Below, piece after piece: positions 43,201-52,495 of a stretch of DNA of 64,000 nucleotides. The notes under the pieces were generated by a model, which was not told where the DNA came from, did not search any database, and saw nothing but the letters and a program-made list of their open reading frames with translations. Each line of letters begins with the position of its first letter. The first letter of the stretch is position 1. The position numbers and the translations under genes were made by a program. The stretch covers positions 1 through 64,000 of the forward strand of contig NZ_LQCI01000024.1 of NCBI RefSeq assembly GCF_001613935.1, given 5' to 3'. The DNA is from Amycolatopsis regifaucium. GTDB taxonomy: Bacteria; Actinomycetota; Actinomycetes; Mycobacteriales; Pseudonocardiaceae.

Positions 43201-44574
43201 GGGAGCGCGGAAGATCGTTTTGTACTCCAGGTAGGCGTCCACACTCTGCGGACCCAGTTCGCGGCCGATCCCGCTCTGCTTCACCCCGCCGAACGGCGTC
43301 TCGATGGGCAGGGTCGAGGTGTTCACGCCGACGCTGCCGCTCACGATCCGCCTGGCCACGTCCGTCGCCCGGTCGAGATCCGGCGAGAACACGCCGCCGC
43401 CGAGCCCGTAGTCCGAGTCGTTCGCGATGGCGACGGCCTCGTCGACGCTCTCGTAGGGCATCACCACCAGCACCGGCCCGAAGATCTCCTCTCGCGCGAT
43501 CCGCATGTCGTTCGTGACCCCGCGGAAGATCGTCGGCTCGACGTAGTAGCCGCGGTCGAGCCCGGCCGGCCGCCCACCGCCGAGCACGAGCTCCGCGCCT
43601 TCGGACCGGCCGAGGGCGATGTAGGACTCGACGCGGTCCCGTTGCGCCGCGTTCACCAGCGGTCCGAAGAAGTTCCCGGGATCCGTCGGATCTCCCTGCG
43701 GGATCGCACTCATCGTCTCGCTGAGCATCTGGACGATCTCTTCGTACCGCGAAGCAGGCGCCAGCACCCTGGTCAGCGCCCGGCACGTCTGCCCGGTGTT
43801 CGGCGCGCAGGCCGACATCACCAGCGGCCGGAAGGCGTCGAGGTCGACGTCGTCGAGCAGGATCCCGGCGGACTTGCCGCCGAGTTCGAGGGTGACGTGC
43901 TTCAGCTGCTTCGCGCATTCGACGGCGATCGCCTTGCCCGCGACCGTCGAGCCGGTGAACGCGACCTTGTGCACGCCGGGATGCGCGACCAAGGCTGCGC
44001 CGGTTTCACGCCCGCCGGTGACGATGTTGACGACACCGTCCGGGATCCCCGCGGCGGTCAGGATCTCGGCGAACACGAACGCGTCCAGCGAGGTCTCCGG
44101 CGCGGGTTTGATAACCGCGGTACAGCCCGCCGCCAGCGCGGGCCCGAGTTTCCACGCGATCAGCGGCTGCGGGCCGTTCCACGGCGTGATCGCGCCGACC
44201 ACGCCGACCGGTTCGCGTCGCACCACCGCGTCCCCGCTCGCGGTCTCGACGTGGCTCTCCGTCTCCAGTTTCTCCGCCAGCGAAGCGAAATACCGGTAGG
44301 TGACGGGAACCTGGCTCTGCATCGCGCGGGTGATGCTGATCGGCGTGCCGTTCTGCCGCGTGACCAGCTCCGAGATCTCCTCGGACCGGGCTTCGAACGC
44401 GTCCGCGATCGCGCGGAGGTACCCGGCCCGTTCGGCGGGCGTCCGGGCCGCCCACTGCTCCCCCGCCGCGGTCGCCGCTCCGACGGCGGCGTCGACGTCG
44501 GAAGCGTCGCCGTCCACAATGGACGCGAACACCTCCTCCGTCGCCGGGTTCGTGACCGGAATGTGCTTCTTCAT
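43192..44574 (-). CDS. NAD(P)-dependent aldehyde dehydrogenase
   Basis: 460 residues. Motifs: 'ITPWNGPQPLIAWKLGPALA', 'FTGSTVAGKAI', Glu in 'LELGGKS', nucleophile Cys in 'NTGQTCRALTR' and C-terminal 'TPFGGVKQSGIGRELG'. ATG 44574 has GGAGT 4 bases upstream. It is the last gene of the eight-gene minus-strand operon and follows the alcohol dehydrogenase by 17 bases, the natural partner to take its aldehyde to the acid. It is somewhat short at the N-terminus compared with typical ~480-490 residue ALDHs but all catalytic motifs are present. Its stop lies inside the terminator hairpin. Confidence 0.93.
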   Translation of the reverse strand: MKKHIPVTNPATEEVFASIVDGDASDVDAAVGAATAAGEQWAARTPAERAGYLRAIADAFEARSEEISELVTRQNGTPISITRAMQSQVPVTYRYFASLAEKLETESHVETASGDAVVRREPVGVVGAITPWNGPQPLIAWKLGPALAAGCTAVIKPAPETSLDAFVFAEILTAAGIPDGVVNIVTGGRETGAALVAHPGVHKVAFTGSTVAGKAIAVECAKQLKHVTLELGGKSAGILLDDVDLDAFRPLVMSACAPNTGQTCRALTRVLAPASRYEEIVQMLSETMSAIPQGDPTDPGNFFGPLVNAAQRDRVESYIALGRSEGAELVLGGGRPAGLDRGYYVEPTIFRGVTNDMRIAREEIFGPVLVVMPYESVDEAVAIANDSDYGLGGGVFSPDLDRATDVARRIVSGSVGVNTSTLPIETPFGGVKQSGIGRELGPQSVDAYLEYKTIFRAPRV

Positions 44575-44591
44575 GGGGACTCCAAGGGTTC

Positions 44592-45641
44592 TCAAAACTC
44601 GATGACGGCTTTGCCGCCGGTCTGCCGGTCGAAGGCTTCGTAGGCCTTGACCGCGTCGTCGAGCCGCCAGCGGTCGGTGAAGACGCGGTCGACTTCGACT
44701 CCGTGCGCCGCGACGAACCGGGCGCAGTCGGCCTGCCCGACCAGGGAGAACGTGTACGAACCGAGTACGGTCAGCTGTTTGCGGATCAGATCCGGGCTGA
44801 CGTCCAGGGTGACGTTCGAGCCCTCGCCGACGAAGGCGACGGTGCCCCACTTCGCCGCCGACTTCACGGCGGCGGCCCGTGCGGGTGGTGCTCCGGAGCA
44901 GTCGAGTGCCTTCGTCACGCCCTTGCCGCCGGTGAGCTCACGGATGGCCTCGACCGGATCGGCGGTGCTCGAGTCGACCGTGTCCGCGGCCCCGAACTCC
45001 GTCGCCCGCTCGACTCGTGCCCGCTCGATGTCGACCGCGATCACCCGGGCGCCCATGGCGGCGGCGAGCTGCACCGCCGACTGGCCGACCGGACCCTGGC
45101 CGAACACGGCGATGCTGTCCCCGGCGTCGACCCGCAAGCGCCTCAGCGCCCCGAAAGCGGTTCCGGTGCCGCAGGAAATGGCCGCGCCGGCGGCGAAACT
45201 CAATTCGTCCGGCAGCGGGACGAGGGTACGGGCGGGCACCTTGAGGAAGTCGGCGTGCCCGCCGTGCGCGGTCGCGCCGTAGATGACGTTGCCGCGTTCG
45301 CACAGTTGCGGCCAGCCGGTGCGGCACTGGTCGCAGAACCCACAGCCGTCGTAGTGGTGGACCATCATCCGGTCCCCCACGCGGACCGCGCGGGGGTCGA
45401 CGTCCGCGCCCACGGCGGCGACCACGCCGCACGGTTCGTGTCCGCCGATGATCCCGGCGTCGTCGCCGGTCAGGCCGAACGCGGCGAGCGCCTGTCCGGC
45501 CGGTGCCCGATAGAAGTGCAGGTCGCTGCCGCACATGCCGGACGCCTTGATCTCCAGCACCACTTCGTCGCGGCCCGGAGCGGGGTCGTCGAAATCCTGG
45601 ATCTCGACGACCCGGTCGCCCTTGAAAACAACTCCACGCAT
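44592..45641 (-). CDS. Zinc-dependent medium-chain alcohol dehydrogenase
   Basis: 349 residues. Catalytic zinc site 'MCGSDLHFY' and 'GGHEPCG'; structural zinc lobe 'CGFCDQCRTGWPQLC' with four Cys; Rossmann 'VFGQGPVGQSAVQLA'. It oxidises a primary or secondary alcohol or polyol with NAD(P). ATG 45641 has AGGACGA upstream. It lies between the ABC transporter genes and the ALDH gene (24- and 17-base gaps), so the imported compound probably carries an alcohol that is taken to an acid. Sorbitol- or threonine-dehydrogenase-like members share these motifs; substrate unknown. Confidence 0.92.
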   Translation of the reverse strand: MRGVVFKGDRVVEIQDFDDPAPGRDEVVLEIKASGMCGSDLHFYRAPAGQALAAFGLTGDDAGIIGGHEPCGVVAAVGADVDPRAVRVGDRMMVHHYDGCGFCDQCRTGWPQLCERGNVIYGATAHGGHADFLKVPARTLVPLPDELSFAAGAAISCGTGTAFGALRRLRVDAGDSIAVFGQGPVGQSAVQLAAAMGARVIAVDIERARVERATEFGAADTVDSSTADPVEAIRELTGGKGVTKALDCSGAPPARAAAVKSAAKWGTVAFVGEGSNVTLDVSPDLIRKQLTVLGSYTFSLVGQADCARFVAAHGVEVDRVFTDRWRLDDAVKAYEAFDRQTGGKAVIEF

Positions 45642-45665
45642 GTCTCGTCCTAGGGGTAGTGAGGG

Positions 45666-47153
45666 TCAGTGCACGGCGGCGAACATCAGGCTTTCCTCGT
45701 CGGCCTCTTCCGGGGAAAACTCGGCGGCGATACTGCCCGCCCGCGCCACGAGCACGCGGTCGGACAGCGCCTGGATCTCCGGGAGGTAGGACGAGATGAC
45801 CACGACCGCGACGCCGTCGTCGGCGAGCGCACGGATCATCGCGTGGATCTCGGGAATGGTGCCGAGGTCCACGCCACGTGTGGGTTCGTCGATGATCGCG
45901 ACGAGCGGTTCGCGGGTCAGTCCCTTGGCCAGCACGACCTTCTGCTGATTGCCACCACTCAGTTCCTCGACGGTCGCCTTGCCGGGTTGCAGGGTCCGCA
46001 CCTGGAAGCGTTCGACGAACCGTTTCGCCACCGACTTGCGATCACCCGGCCGGTAGAAGAAAGGCAGGCGCAGCGCGCTGCACAGGTGCCCGAGGTAGAT
46101 GTTGTCCGCGATCGTCAGGTGGCTGAAGAATCCCGACGCCTTGCGGTCTTCGGTGATGTAGACGATGCCGGCCTTGCGGGCGTGGCGCGGTGTGCGGAAG
46201 CGGACCGGTTTCCCGTTCAGCCGCACCGTTCCGCCGCGCAGCCGTCGCCGTTTCAGCACACCGCTGACGATCATCGCGGTCTCGCTGCGGCCGGCGCCGA
46301 CCAGCCCGTAGATGCCGACGATTTCGCCCGCGTACGCCGAGAACGCCATGTTGCGCACCACGGGCAGTAGCGTGACGTCTTCCACTTGGAGCGTCGGAAC
46401 GGGTTCCGGCGCGCGGCCGGGCAGCACGCGTCCCATCTCGACGGTGCGCCCGACCATCATCTTGACCACGCGTTCCCGGGTGAATTCGGGACGCGACAAC
46501 GTTCCCTGCACGACGCCGTCCCGCAGCACGGTGATGCGGTCCGCCTGCTCGAACGCCTCGTCGAGCATGTGCGTGATGAAGATGACCCCGATCCCACGGC
46601 GTTTGAGACTCTGCATCGACAGGAACAACTGGAGGCGTTCCTCGGGCGTGACCGAGGACGTCGGCTCGTCGAGGATGACGAGTTTCGCGTTCCGGTGGAC
46701 CGCCCGCGCGATCTCGACCATCTGCTTCTGGCCGATGCCGAGCACCCCGGCGGGGACGTCGGGCCGGATGTGGAAGTTGTGCGACTCCAGCAGTTCGCGA
46801 GCGACGACGTTGAGGCGCCCGAGGTTGTTGAACACCTTCTCGTCGCCCACGAACAGGTTCTGCGCCACTGTCATCGACTCGACGAGCGAGCCCTCTTGGT
46901 AGACCATCGCCACCCCGGCCTCGACCGAGTCGCGCGGCGTCGTGAAGGACCGCTTGCTCCCCTCGATCTCCAGCGTGCCGGAGTCCTGCGCCACCGCGCC
47001 CGAGATGATCTTGACCATCGTGGACTTGCCGGCGCCGTTCTCGCCGAGCAGTGCGTGGATCTCCCCCGGCTGGACCTCGAAATCGACGCCGTCGAGGGCG
47101 TAGGTCCCGCCATAACGTTTGCTGACGTCGGTCAGCCGGATCACCGGTGTCAC
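45666..47153 (-). CDS. Sugar-type ABC importer ATPase with two NBDs (RbsA/MglA-like)
   Basis: 495 residues. First NBD: Walker A 'GENGAGKST', signature 'LGIGQKQMVEIARA', Walker B 'LVILDEPTSSV'. Second NBD: degenerate Walker A 'GLVGAGRSE', signature 'LSGGNQQKVVLAKG', Walker B 'AIIDEPTRGVD'; this asymmetry is normal for carbohydrate-uptake-2 ATPases. It powers the importer formed by the permeases at 51468 and 48187 with the lipoprotein at 50380. GTG 47153 (GGAGGGG upstream) overlaps the TGA of the preceding propeller gene (GTGA), so it is translationally coupled. The longer frame upstream is a shadow. Confidence 0.93.
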   Translation of the reverse strand: MTPVIRLTDVSKRYGGTYALDGVDFEVQPGEIHALLGENGAGKSTMVKIISGAVAQDSGTLEIEGSKRSFTTPRDSVEAGVAMVYQEGSLVESMTVAQNLFVGDEKVFNNLGRLNVVARELLESHNFHIRPDVPAGVLGIGQKQMVEIARAVHRNAKLVILDEPTSSVTPEERLQLFLSMQSLKRRGIGVIFITHMLDEAFEQADRITVLRDGVVQGTLSRPEFTRERVVKMMVGRTVEMGRVLPGRAPEPVPTLQVEDVTLLPVVRNMAFSAYAGEIVGIYGLVGAGRSETAMIVSGVLKRRRLRGGTVRLNGKPVRFRTPRHARKAGIVYITEDRKASGFFSHLTIADNIYLGHLCSALRLPFFYRPGDRKSVAKRFVERFQVRTLQPGKATVEELSGGNQQKVVLAKGLTREPLVAIIDEPTRGVDLGTIPEIHAMIRALADDGVAVVVISSYLPEIQALSDRVLVARAGSIAAEFSPEEADEESLMFAAVH

Positions 47154-48190
47154 GCTCGCCCCTCCAGGAGATTCCCGTAACCACGCGCCGCCGCGAGCAC
47201 TCGGCCCTCGCGCACGGCCACGCCGGTGACGCCGTGCCGCGCGCTGTCGACACGCGCGTGCGCGCTTTCGGCCACCCGGCCCGCGCCGTCCACCCGGAAC
47301 ACGAGCCCGCAGGATCGCGCGGGCGCCCAGCTCTTGACCACGCCGAGTACGCGCAGCTGTCCCATTTGCATGGTTTCCGTGAACGGGCTCCCGCCGCGCA
47401 GACGGGGCACGAACCACTCGGCCGGGCTGATCGTGTCGGTCATCTCGGCGAGCACTTCGGGTTCGTCGAGGAGCATCTCGGTGACCCGGTTGCGGATGTA
47501 CGGCGCGGCGAACCACCGGCCGGAGATTCTCCCGGGATAGACGGGCAGATTCGCGATCAGTGCCTTGCCCGGCCTACCGAGCGCGTCCACTGGCCGTGTT
47601 TCGACCCGGTGGTCGAAACTGAGCGACACCAGCACTTCCCCAGCCGACGCCTCGATCCCCGACGGCCACGCCAAACCCTCGGCCACCACCTCGGCTCGCG
47701 GGCCGTCCACCCGCACGATCGCCCCGGACCGGTCTCCGGTGACCAACGCGCGGGCCCAGTCCAGCTCCGTCGTCGATCCGACGGTGACGAGCAGCGAACC
47801 ATCCGGCGCCACCGTCAGGTCGGTCACGCGGGACGTGACCGATGCGGCGCTGCACACCTCCTTCGAAGAGGTGACCGAGACGATTCCGACGCCGTCCACC
47901 GCGGCGAGAATCTCTTCGCTGCGGACAGCGAGAGCCGCGACGCGACCGTCCAACTCGGCGACGCGCACCACGTCGTCGCCGCGCAGGGCGAGGACCTGGT
48001 TCTCGCTGCTGAACACCACCTCACCGGCGTCGGTGACCACGACGTCGTCCGGTTCGAATTCACTTGACGGCAGCAGTTCGGCCGCTTCGTCGAGCCGGAG
48101 ATTCGGCCGCAGCCCGGTGTCCATCGGCGGCACGCCACGGCGCCGGGCCCAGTTCGGGTTGATCAGTTCCTTGAGGGTGGAAAGGCTCAT
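47150..48190 (-). CDS. Free beta-propeller protein, SMP-30/strictosidine-synthase-like
   Basis: 346 residues of repeated beta strands ('VVVTDAGEVVFSS', 'LTVAPDGSLLVTVG', 'GLAWPSGIEASAGEVLVS', 'HGVTGVAVREGRVLAAARG'). Its order parallels the propeller fused to the permease next to it: 'LPVYPGRI' here corresponds to 'LPGYPDNI' there, so the PDN triad expected of strictosidine-synthase-like hydrolases is lost. It overlaps both neighbours (ATGA upstream, GTGA downstream). No signal peptide, so cytosolic. It may be a divergent lactonase/hydrolase or a non-catalytic partner of the fused propeller. Family assignment is by resemblance. Confidence 0.75.
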   Translation of the reverse strand: MSLSTLKELINPNWARRRGVPPMDTGLRPNLRLDEAAELLPSSEFEPDDVVVTDAGEVVFSSENQVLALRGDDVVRVAELDGRVAALAVRSEEILAAVDGVGIVSVTSSKEVCSAASVTSRVTDLTVAPDGSLLVTVGSTTELDWARALVTGDRSGAIVRVDGPRAEVVAEGLAWPSGIEASAGEVLVSLSFDHRVETRPVDALGRPGKALIANLPVYPGRISGRWFAAPYIRNRVTEMLLDEPEVLAEMTDTISPAEWFVPRLRGGSPFTETMQMGQLRVLGVVKSWAPARSCGLVFRVDGAGRVAESAHARVDSARHGVTGVAVREGRVLAAARGYGNLLEGRA

Positions 48191-50367
48191 CGGTTCACCT
48201 CCGCGACCGGACGCGCGCCCGCCGTACCGGGGACGGCCGAGGGATCGATGTCCCCGATCTCGGCCGGGTCCAGTGCCAGCCGCCCGATCCGGTTGTTGCT
48301 GACGCCGCACAGGTACAGGTGGCCGTCGCGTTCCTTGACCGCCGTGACCATCGGGTAGTTCTCCATCGTCTCGTCCCACAGCACCGAGAGGATCTCGCCG
48401 CTGTCGCTGAACTTGATCGCGCACGACACGTTCAGCTGCGGCACCACCCAGTTGTCCACGGACACCTCGCGGGTCATCCGTCGCCGCACCGACGGGTACC
48501 GGCCGAGCAGATCCGACATCTGGGTCCGCATGGCGCACAACGGCATCCAGTAGTTGCCGTCCGACGAGCGGTTGATGTTGTCCGGATAACCGGGCAGGTT
48601 CTCCAGCACCGGTTCGAGCTGTCCTTCCTTCGGCCCGGAGATCCACAGCCGGTCGACGCGGCACAGGCCGGTGCTGGCGATGAGGATCGACTCGCCGTCG
48701 TGGGAGGTGCAGACCCCGTTGGGGAACACGTAGTTCGACACGACGACGTCGGTGGTGCCGTCCGGCTTCACCCGGACGATCCGCCCGTTGGGCCGGAACT
48801 CGACCAGTTCGAGCAGGAAGTCCGCGGTGTTGGTGCGGGTGGAGAAGTCCGAGGCGTAGATCGACCCGTCGGGCGCTACGTCGAGGTCGTCGATCGCGCG
48901 CAGGCCCGAATCGTCGATCAGCGACAGCGGACTGCGTTTGACCTGGTTGGCGACCAGTTCCGGTTCGCCGTCCGGCCCGATCCGGTAGATCCCCATGCCG
49001 CCGACGGCGACGACGAGCCTCCCTTCGGCGTCCCAGACGTGCCCGCACGGGAAGCCGCCGGTGCGGGAGAAGACCTCGCCTTCGGTGTCCTCCAGCCCGC
49101 GGAACCGCCACACCCAGCCACGCTGGTCGCCGCAGTACACGTTGCCCTCGGCGTCGACCGCGCAGTCCTCGGCGCCGCGGATCTTCCCGAGCCCGACCGG
49201 CGGCGCGTCGGTGAGCCGCCGGTTCGGCGACCAGACGGTGCCCGGTTCGGTGACATCGATGAGCGGGCCGAGGGACAGCCGGGCCGGGTCGATCTTCAGC
49301 TTCTCGACCGCGCGCTGCCGGTACTTGCCCCATTTCAGGTCCAGGATGGTGAACACGGCGAGCACGGCCGCGAGCACGACGGTGTAGAAGGAGCCCTGTG
49401 CCCCGTCCGCGACGGTCGCCTGCTGGATGATCGCCACCACCGCGACCCCGACGGTCGCCCGCAGCACCGAACCGCGGCCGCCCTGGATGCTCACCCCGCC
49501 GAGGACGACGGCGGTGAGCACGATGATCTCCCAGCCGTGTCCCACGTTCGGGTCGGTCCTGGCCAGCCGCGCCGAGGTCAGGATCGCCGCCGTACCCGCC
49601 AGCGCGCCGGAAAGCACGTACGTCCAGAACGTCACCGCGGTGACCGGGATGCCGTTGCGCCGTGCCGAACGCCGGTCCGAACCGGTCGCGGTGACCCACC
49701 AGCCCCAGCGGGACCGGGTCAGCGCCAGATGCACGACCAGCAGCACCACCGCGAAGAGGAACCAGGCGGCCGGGACGCCGATGATCCGGCCGTTGCTCAG
49801 GAAGTCCCACACCAGGGAGTCCTTGCTGATGCCGATCTTGGCGCTGTTCGCGTTCTGCAGTACCGAAGCGGCGCCGCCGAAGGCGATCAGCGTGACCAGG
49901 GTGGTGATGAACGGGCGCATCCGCAGGATCGCGATGAAGAACCCGTTGACCGCCCCGAGCAGGGCGCCGGTCACGATCGCCGCCGGGACGACCACGGCCG
50001 TCGGCCACAGCCACACCCGGTCGGCGACCAGCGCGCCGAGCGCGCAGACCCCGACCATGGAGCCGACCGAGAGGTCGATGCCGCCGCCGACCAGGACGAC
50101 GGTCAGGCCGATCGCCAGCAGGCCGAACTCGGCCATCTCGTCCAGCACCAGCGGCGCGTTGTCGGCGCCGACGTTTGTGGTCGCCAGCACGTAGAGGCAC
50201 AGCGCGAGCGCCAGTACCAGCGGGACGGCGCCTTCCATCCACCGTTTCTCGAACAGGTCGGAGATCGTGCGGAACCGCGCGATCCTTTCGGTGGGCCGTC
50301 CGCCGGTCATGCCGAAGGCGTCGAGCCCGCGCCGCAGCGGGGAGAACCCGCGAGACGAAGTCGTCAT
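48187..50367 (-). CDS. ABC permease fused to strictosidine-synthase-like beta-propeller
   Basis: 726 residues. Residues ~45-340 are an RbsC-type permease with about 10 TM helices and the family's 'GLTVVLVGGGIDLSVGSMVG', 'LRMRPFITTLVTL' and 'VLGGVSIQGGRGSVL'. From ~345 to 720 follows a six-bladed propeller: 'AEDCAVDAEGNVYCGDQRG', 'DLDVAPDGSIYASDFS', 'LPGYPDNINRSSDGNYWMPL', 'YLCGVSNNRIGRL'. PDNI and the SDGNYW strand are marks of strictosidine synthase/SMP-30-like hydrolases. Both permease termini of RbsC are cytosolic, so the enzyme would sit at the channel exit. ATG 50367 lies 12 bases after the binding-protein gene. Frame and junction are continuous, with no sign of a sequencing fusion. Confidence 0.9.
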   Translation of the reverse strand: MTTSSRGFSPLRRGLDAFGMTGGRPTERIARFRTISDLFEKRWMEGAVPLVLALALCLYVLATTNVGADNAPLVLDEMAEFGLLAIGLTVVLVGGGIDLSVGSMVGVCALGALVADRVWLWPTAVVVPAAIVTGALLGAVNGFFIAILRMRPFITTLVTLIAFGGAASVLQNANSAKIGISKDSLVWDFLSNGRIIGVPAAWFLFAVVLLVVHLALTRSRWGWWVTATGSDRRSARRNGIPVTAVTFWTYVLSGALAGTAAILTSARLARTDPNVGHGWEIIVLTAVVLGGVSIQGGRGSVLRATVGVAVVAIIQQATVADGAQGSFYTVVLAAVLAVFTILDLKWGKYRQRAVEKLKIDPARLSLGPLIDVTEPGTVWSPNRRLTDAPPVGLGKIRGAEDCAVDAEGNVYCGDQRGWVWRFRGLEDTEGEVFSRTGGFPCGHVWDAEGRLVVAVGGMGIYRIGPDGEPELVANQVKRSPLSLIDDSGLRAIDDLDVAPDGSIYASDFSTRTNTADFLLELVEFRPNGRIVRVKPDGTTDVVVSNYVFPNGVCTSHDGESILIASTGLCRVDRLWISGPKEGQLEPVLENLPGYPDNINRSSDGNYWMPLCAMRTQMSDLLGRYPSVRRRMTREVSVDNWVVPQLNVSCAIKFSDSGEILSVLWDETMENYPMVTAVKERDGHLYLCGVSNNRIGRLALDPAEIGDIDPSAVPGTAGARPVAEVNR

Positions 50368-50379
50368 CGGTGCCCGTCC

Positions 50380-51453
50380 CTACTGGCTCTCGTAGCAGGC
50401 GATGGTGGTCTTGTCGATGTTGGTCTTGTCGACGACCGTGTCCGACACGTAGGCGACCGAGTGCGCGCTGCCGGGCTGCGCGCCGTTCATGATCAGGTTC
50501 TGCGCGGCGACCGCGCCCGCGGCGCCGATGCCCTGGACGTCATAGGCGGCCGAGGCGGTCACCAGGCCCTGCTTCAGGGCGGCGCACCAGTTGCTGTCCG
50601 CGTCGAGGGTGTAGACGCCGACCGAGCCGGGCTGCACCTGGCCGCGCGATTCGGCGGCCTTGACCGTCTGCCCGACGGTGATCGAGTTGAGGTCGAAGGT
50701 GACCATGAAGCCGCAGAGCTTGCCCTGTTGCTGCTGGAGCACCGATTCGGCGGCCGCCTGCGCCTGGGCGTTCTGGAACTGCGAGTGGGCGACGAGGACC
50801 TTGTAGCCCGCCGGTTCCACGACGTCCTTGATGCCCTGGTTCCACAGGATCGAGGCCGGGTCGTTGCCGGGGCCGTCGATGATCGAGATCGTCTTGGGCG
50901 CGTTGCGGCCGTCGCAATCGGACATCGCGCGTTTGGCGATCGACTGGGCCGCGCCGTAGACGTCGACACCGACGAAGGCGTCACCGAGCCGGGCGGACAT
51001 CATGTTGAGCACCACCGTGTAGATACCGGCCTTCTGTGCCCGGTCGATGGCGTTGTCGAGCAGGCCCAGATCCTGGTTCTGCAGCACCAGTACGTCGGCG
51101 GCCTTGCGGGCGATCAGGTCGTTGATGGTGCTGATCATCCGGTCGCTGCTGAAGTTCGAGTCGTACACCTTGAACTCGGCGCCGAGTTTGTCGAAGGTGC
51201 GCTGCATCGTCGTGCCCCAGTTCTCCGTGAGCTGATAGCCCTTGAAGAGGATCGGCACGAACGCGATCTTCTTGCCCTTCATCGTGTCGAGCGCCTTCTG
51301 TCGCGCGGGCATCAGTTCCACAGTGGACCCGAAAGCCTGGTTCCCGTTACCGGACTGGGCTTCCGACGAACCGCTGTCGACGGAGCAGCTCGCGACGGCG
51401 GTGGCCGTCACCGCGGCCAGCGCGAGGGCGACGATCTTCTTGGTGAGTTTCAT
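50380..51453 (-). CDS. Periplasmic-type sugar-binding lipoprotein of the ABC importer
   Basis: 357 residues with a lipoprotein signal ('MKLTKKIVALALAAVTATAV', lipobox 'AVASC') and a two-lobed type I substrate-binding fold: 'KKIAFVPILFKGYQLTENWG', 'ARKADVL'-like region, 'LNMMSARLGDAFVGVDVYGA', 'ISIIDGPGNDPASILWNQGI'. It is anchored outside and delivers ligand to the permeases at 51468 and 48187. ATG 51453 is chosen over the longer frame (to 52224), which only shadows the permease gene. Ribose/galactose-type proteins are nearest in layout, but the ligand pocket is not recognisable and the rest of the operon suggests a non-sugar or modified ligand. Confidence 0.9.
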   Translation of the reverse strand: MKLTKKIVALALAAVTATAVASCSVDSGSSEAQSGNGNQAFGSTVELMPARQKALDTMKGKKIAFVPILFKGYQLTENWGTTMQRTFDKLGAEFKVYDSNFSSDRMISTINDLIARKAADVLVLQNQDLGLLDNAIDRAQKAGIYTVVLNMMSARLGDAFVGVDVYGAAQSIAKRAMSDCDGRNAPKTISIIDGPGNDPASILWNQGIKDVVEPAGYKVLVAHSQFQNAQAQAAAESVLQQQQGKLCGFMVTFDLNSITVGQTVKAAESRGQVQPGSVGVYTLDADSNWCAALKQGLVTASAAYDVQGIGAAGAVAAQNLIMNGAQPGSAHSVAYVSDTVVDKTNIDKTTIACYESQ

Positions 51454-51467
51454 GGTTCCGTTCCCGT

Positions 51468-52478
51468 TCACAGTTCGCCGGATTTCTCGGTTTCGTCGTT
51501 GCGCGGATGCAGCCACGCGTCGAACGCGATCGCGGCGGCGAGGACGCCGCCCCGGATCAGGTCCTGCACCGCGGTGCTCAACCCGTGCAGTACCAACAGG
51601 TTGTTGAGCACGCCGACGAAGAGGGCGCCAGCGAGGACGCCGAGGATGGTTCCGCGGCCGCCGGACAGCGACACCCCGCCGATCACGACCACCGTCAACG
51701 CGGTGAACAGGATCGGGGCGAAGGACGTGACCGTGGTCTGCACGCTCCCTTGCAGGGAGACGGTGACGTAGCCGGCGAGCGCGGCCAGCAACGCGGAGAG
51801 CACATAGGTGAGGATCTGCAGCGGCCGGACCGGAGCGCCGGTCGACCGTGCCGTCGCGAAGTTGTCCCCCATCGCGCGGATCAGCCGTCCCGGCGAGGTG
51901 TAGGCGACGAACAGCCACGCGATCAGGAAGACCGCACCGGCGATCAGCACCGGACGAGGCACCCCGAAGACCGAGCCGCCGCTGAGCTCGGCCAGGAACG
52001 ACGCGGGCGGCACGCCGTAGACGTTCTCGGTGAGGAACAGGATGTCGATTCCGCCGATGGCGAGCATGCCGGTCGCGAGCGTCACGAACAGCGCGGGCAC
52101 CTCGAAGAGGGCGACGAGAATGCCGTTGACCAGGCCGATCGCCAGTGCCAGCGCGGTCATCAAAGCGATCGCCTGCCCTTCCGGCATGCCGCGGTCGATG
52201 AACGCCAGCGTCGCCTGCGCACACCCCAGACCGATGCCCGCCACGGACAGATCGAGCCCCTTGCCGAGGATCACGATCGCCTGGCCGATGGCCAGGATGC
52301 CGAACGCGGCCGAAAGGTTCAGGATGCTGGCGAAGTTGCCGGTGCTCAGGAAGTTCGCCGTGGTCAGGCCGCCGGCGAGCGCCAGCAGGATCGTGATCGC
52401 GAGGACCGGATAGGTCTGGTCGTAGCCACCCAGGCGCGCGCGAAGCGACCCGCGTGGCTTCGTTGCCACAGTAGTCAT
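51468..52478 (-). CDS. ABC importer permease (RbsC-like)
   Basis: 336 residues, about 10 TM helices, with 'GQAIVILGKGLDLSVAGIGL', 'FEVPALFVTLATGMLAIGGI' and 'VVVIGGVSLSGGRGTILG', the conserved blocks of carbohydrate-uptake-2 permeases. It pairs with the permease half of the fusion protein at 48187 to form a heterodimeric channel. ATG 52478 follows the PrpD stop by 17 bases, and its stop is 14 bases before the binding-protein gene. No fused domain at its C-terminus (ends 'NDETEKSGEL'). Confidence 0.92.
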   Translation of the reverse strand: MTTVATKPRGSLRARLGGYDQTYPVLAITILLALAGGLTTANFLSTGNFASILNLSAAFGILAIGQAIVILGKGLDLSVAGIGLGCAQATLAFIDRGMPEGQAIALMTALALAIGLVNGILVALFEVPALFVTLATGMLAIGGIDILFLTENVYGVPPASFLAELSGGSVFGVPRPVLIAGAVFLIAWLFVAYTSPGRLIRAMGDNFATARSTGAPVRPLQILTYVLSALLAALAGYVTVSLQGSVQTTVTSFAPILFTALTVVVIGGVSLSGGRGTILGVLAGALFVGVLNNLLVLHGLSTAVQDLIRGGVLAAAIAFDAWLHPRNDETEKSGEL

Positions 52479-52495
52479 GGAAATCCCGTATTCGG

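Noticed and set aside
47150..50242. 1030-residue frame ending in the free propeller
   Set aside because: Only the part from 48190 downward is real; the upstream portion is an out-of-frame reading of the permease-propeller fusion.
48319..51771. 1150-residue frame on the plus strand opposite the ABC transporter genes
   Set aside because: Antisense shadow with low-complexity charged sequence; the minus strand holds complete permease, propeller and binding-protein genes.
50380..52224. 614-residue frame ending in the binding lipoprotein
   Set aside because: The lipoprotein signal begins at 51453; the upstream extension overlaps the permease gene in another frame.
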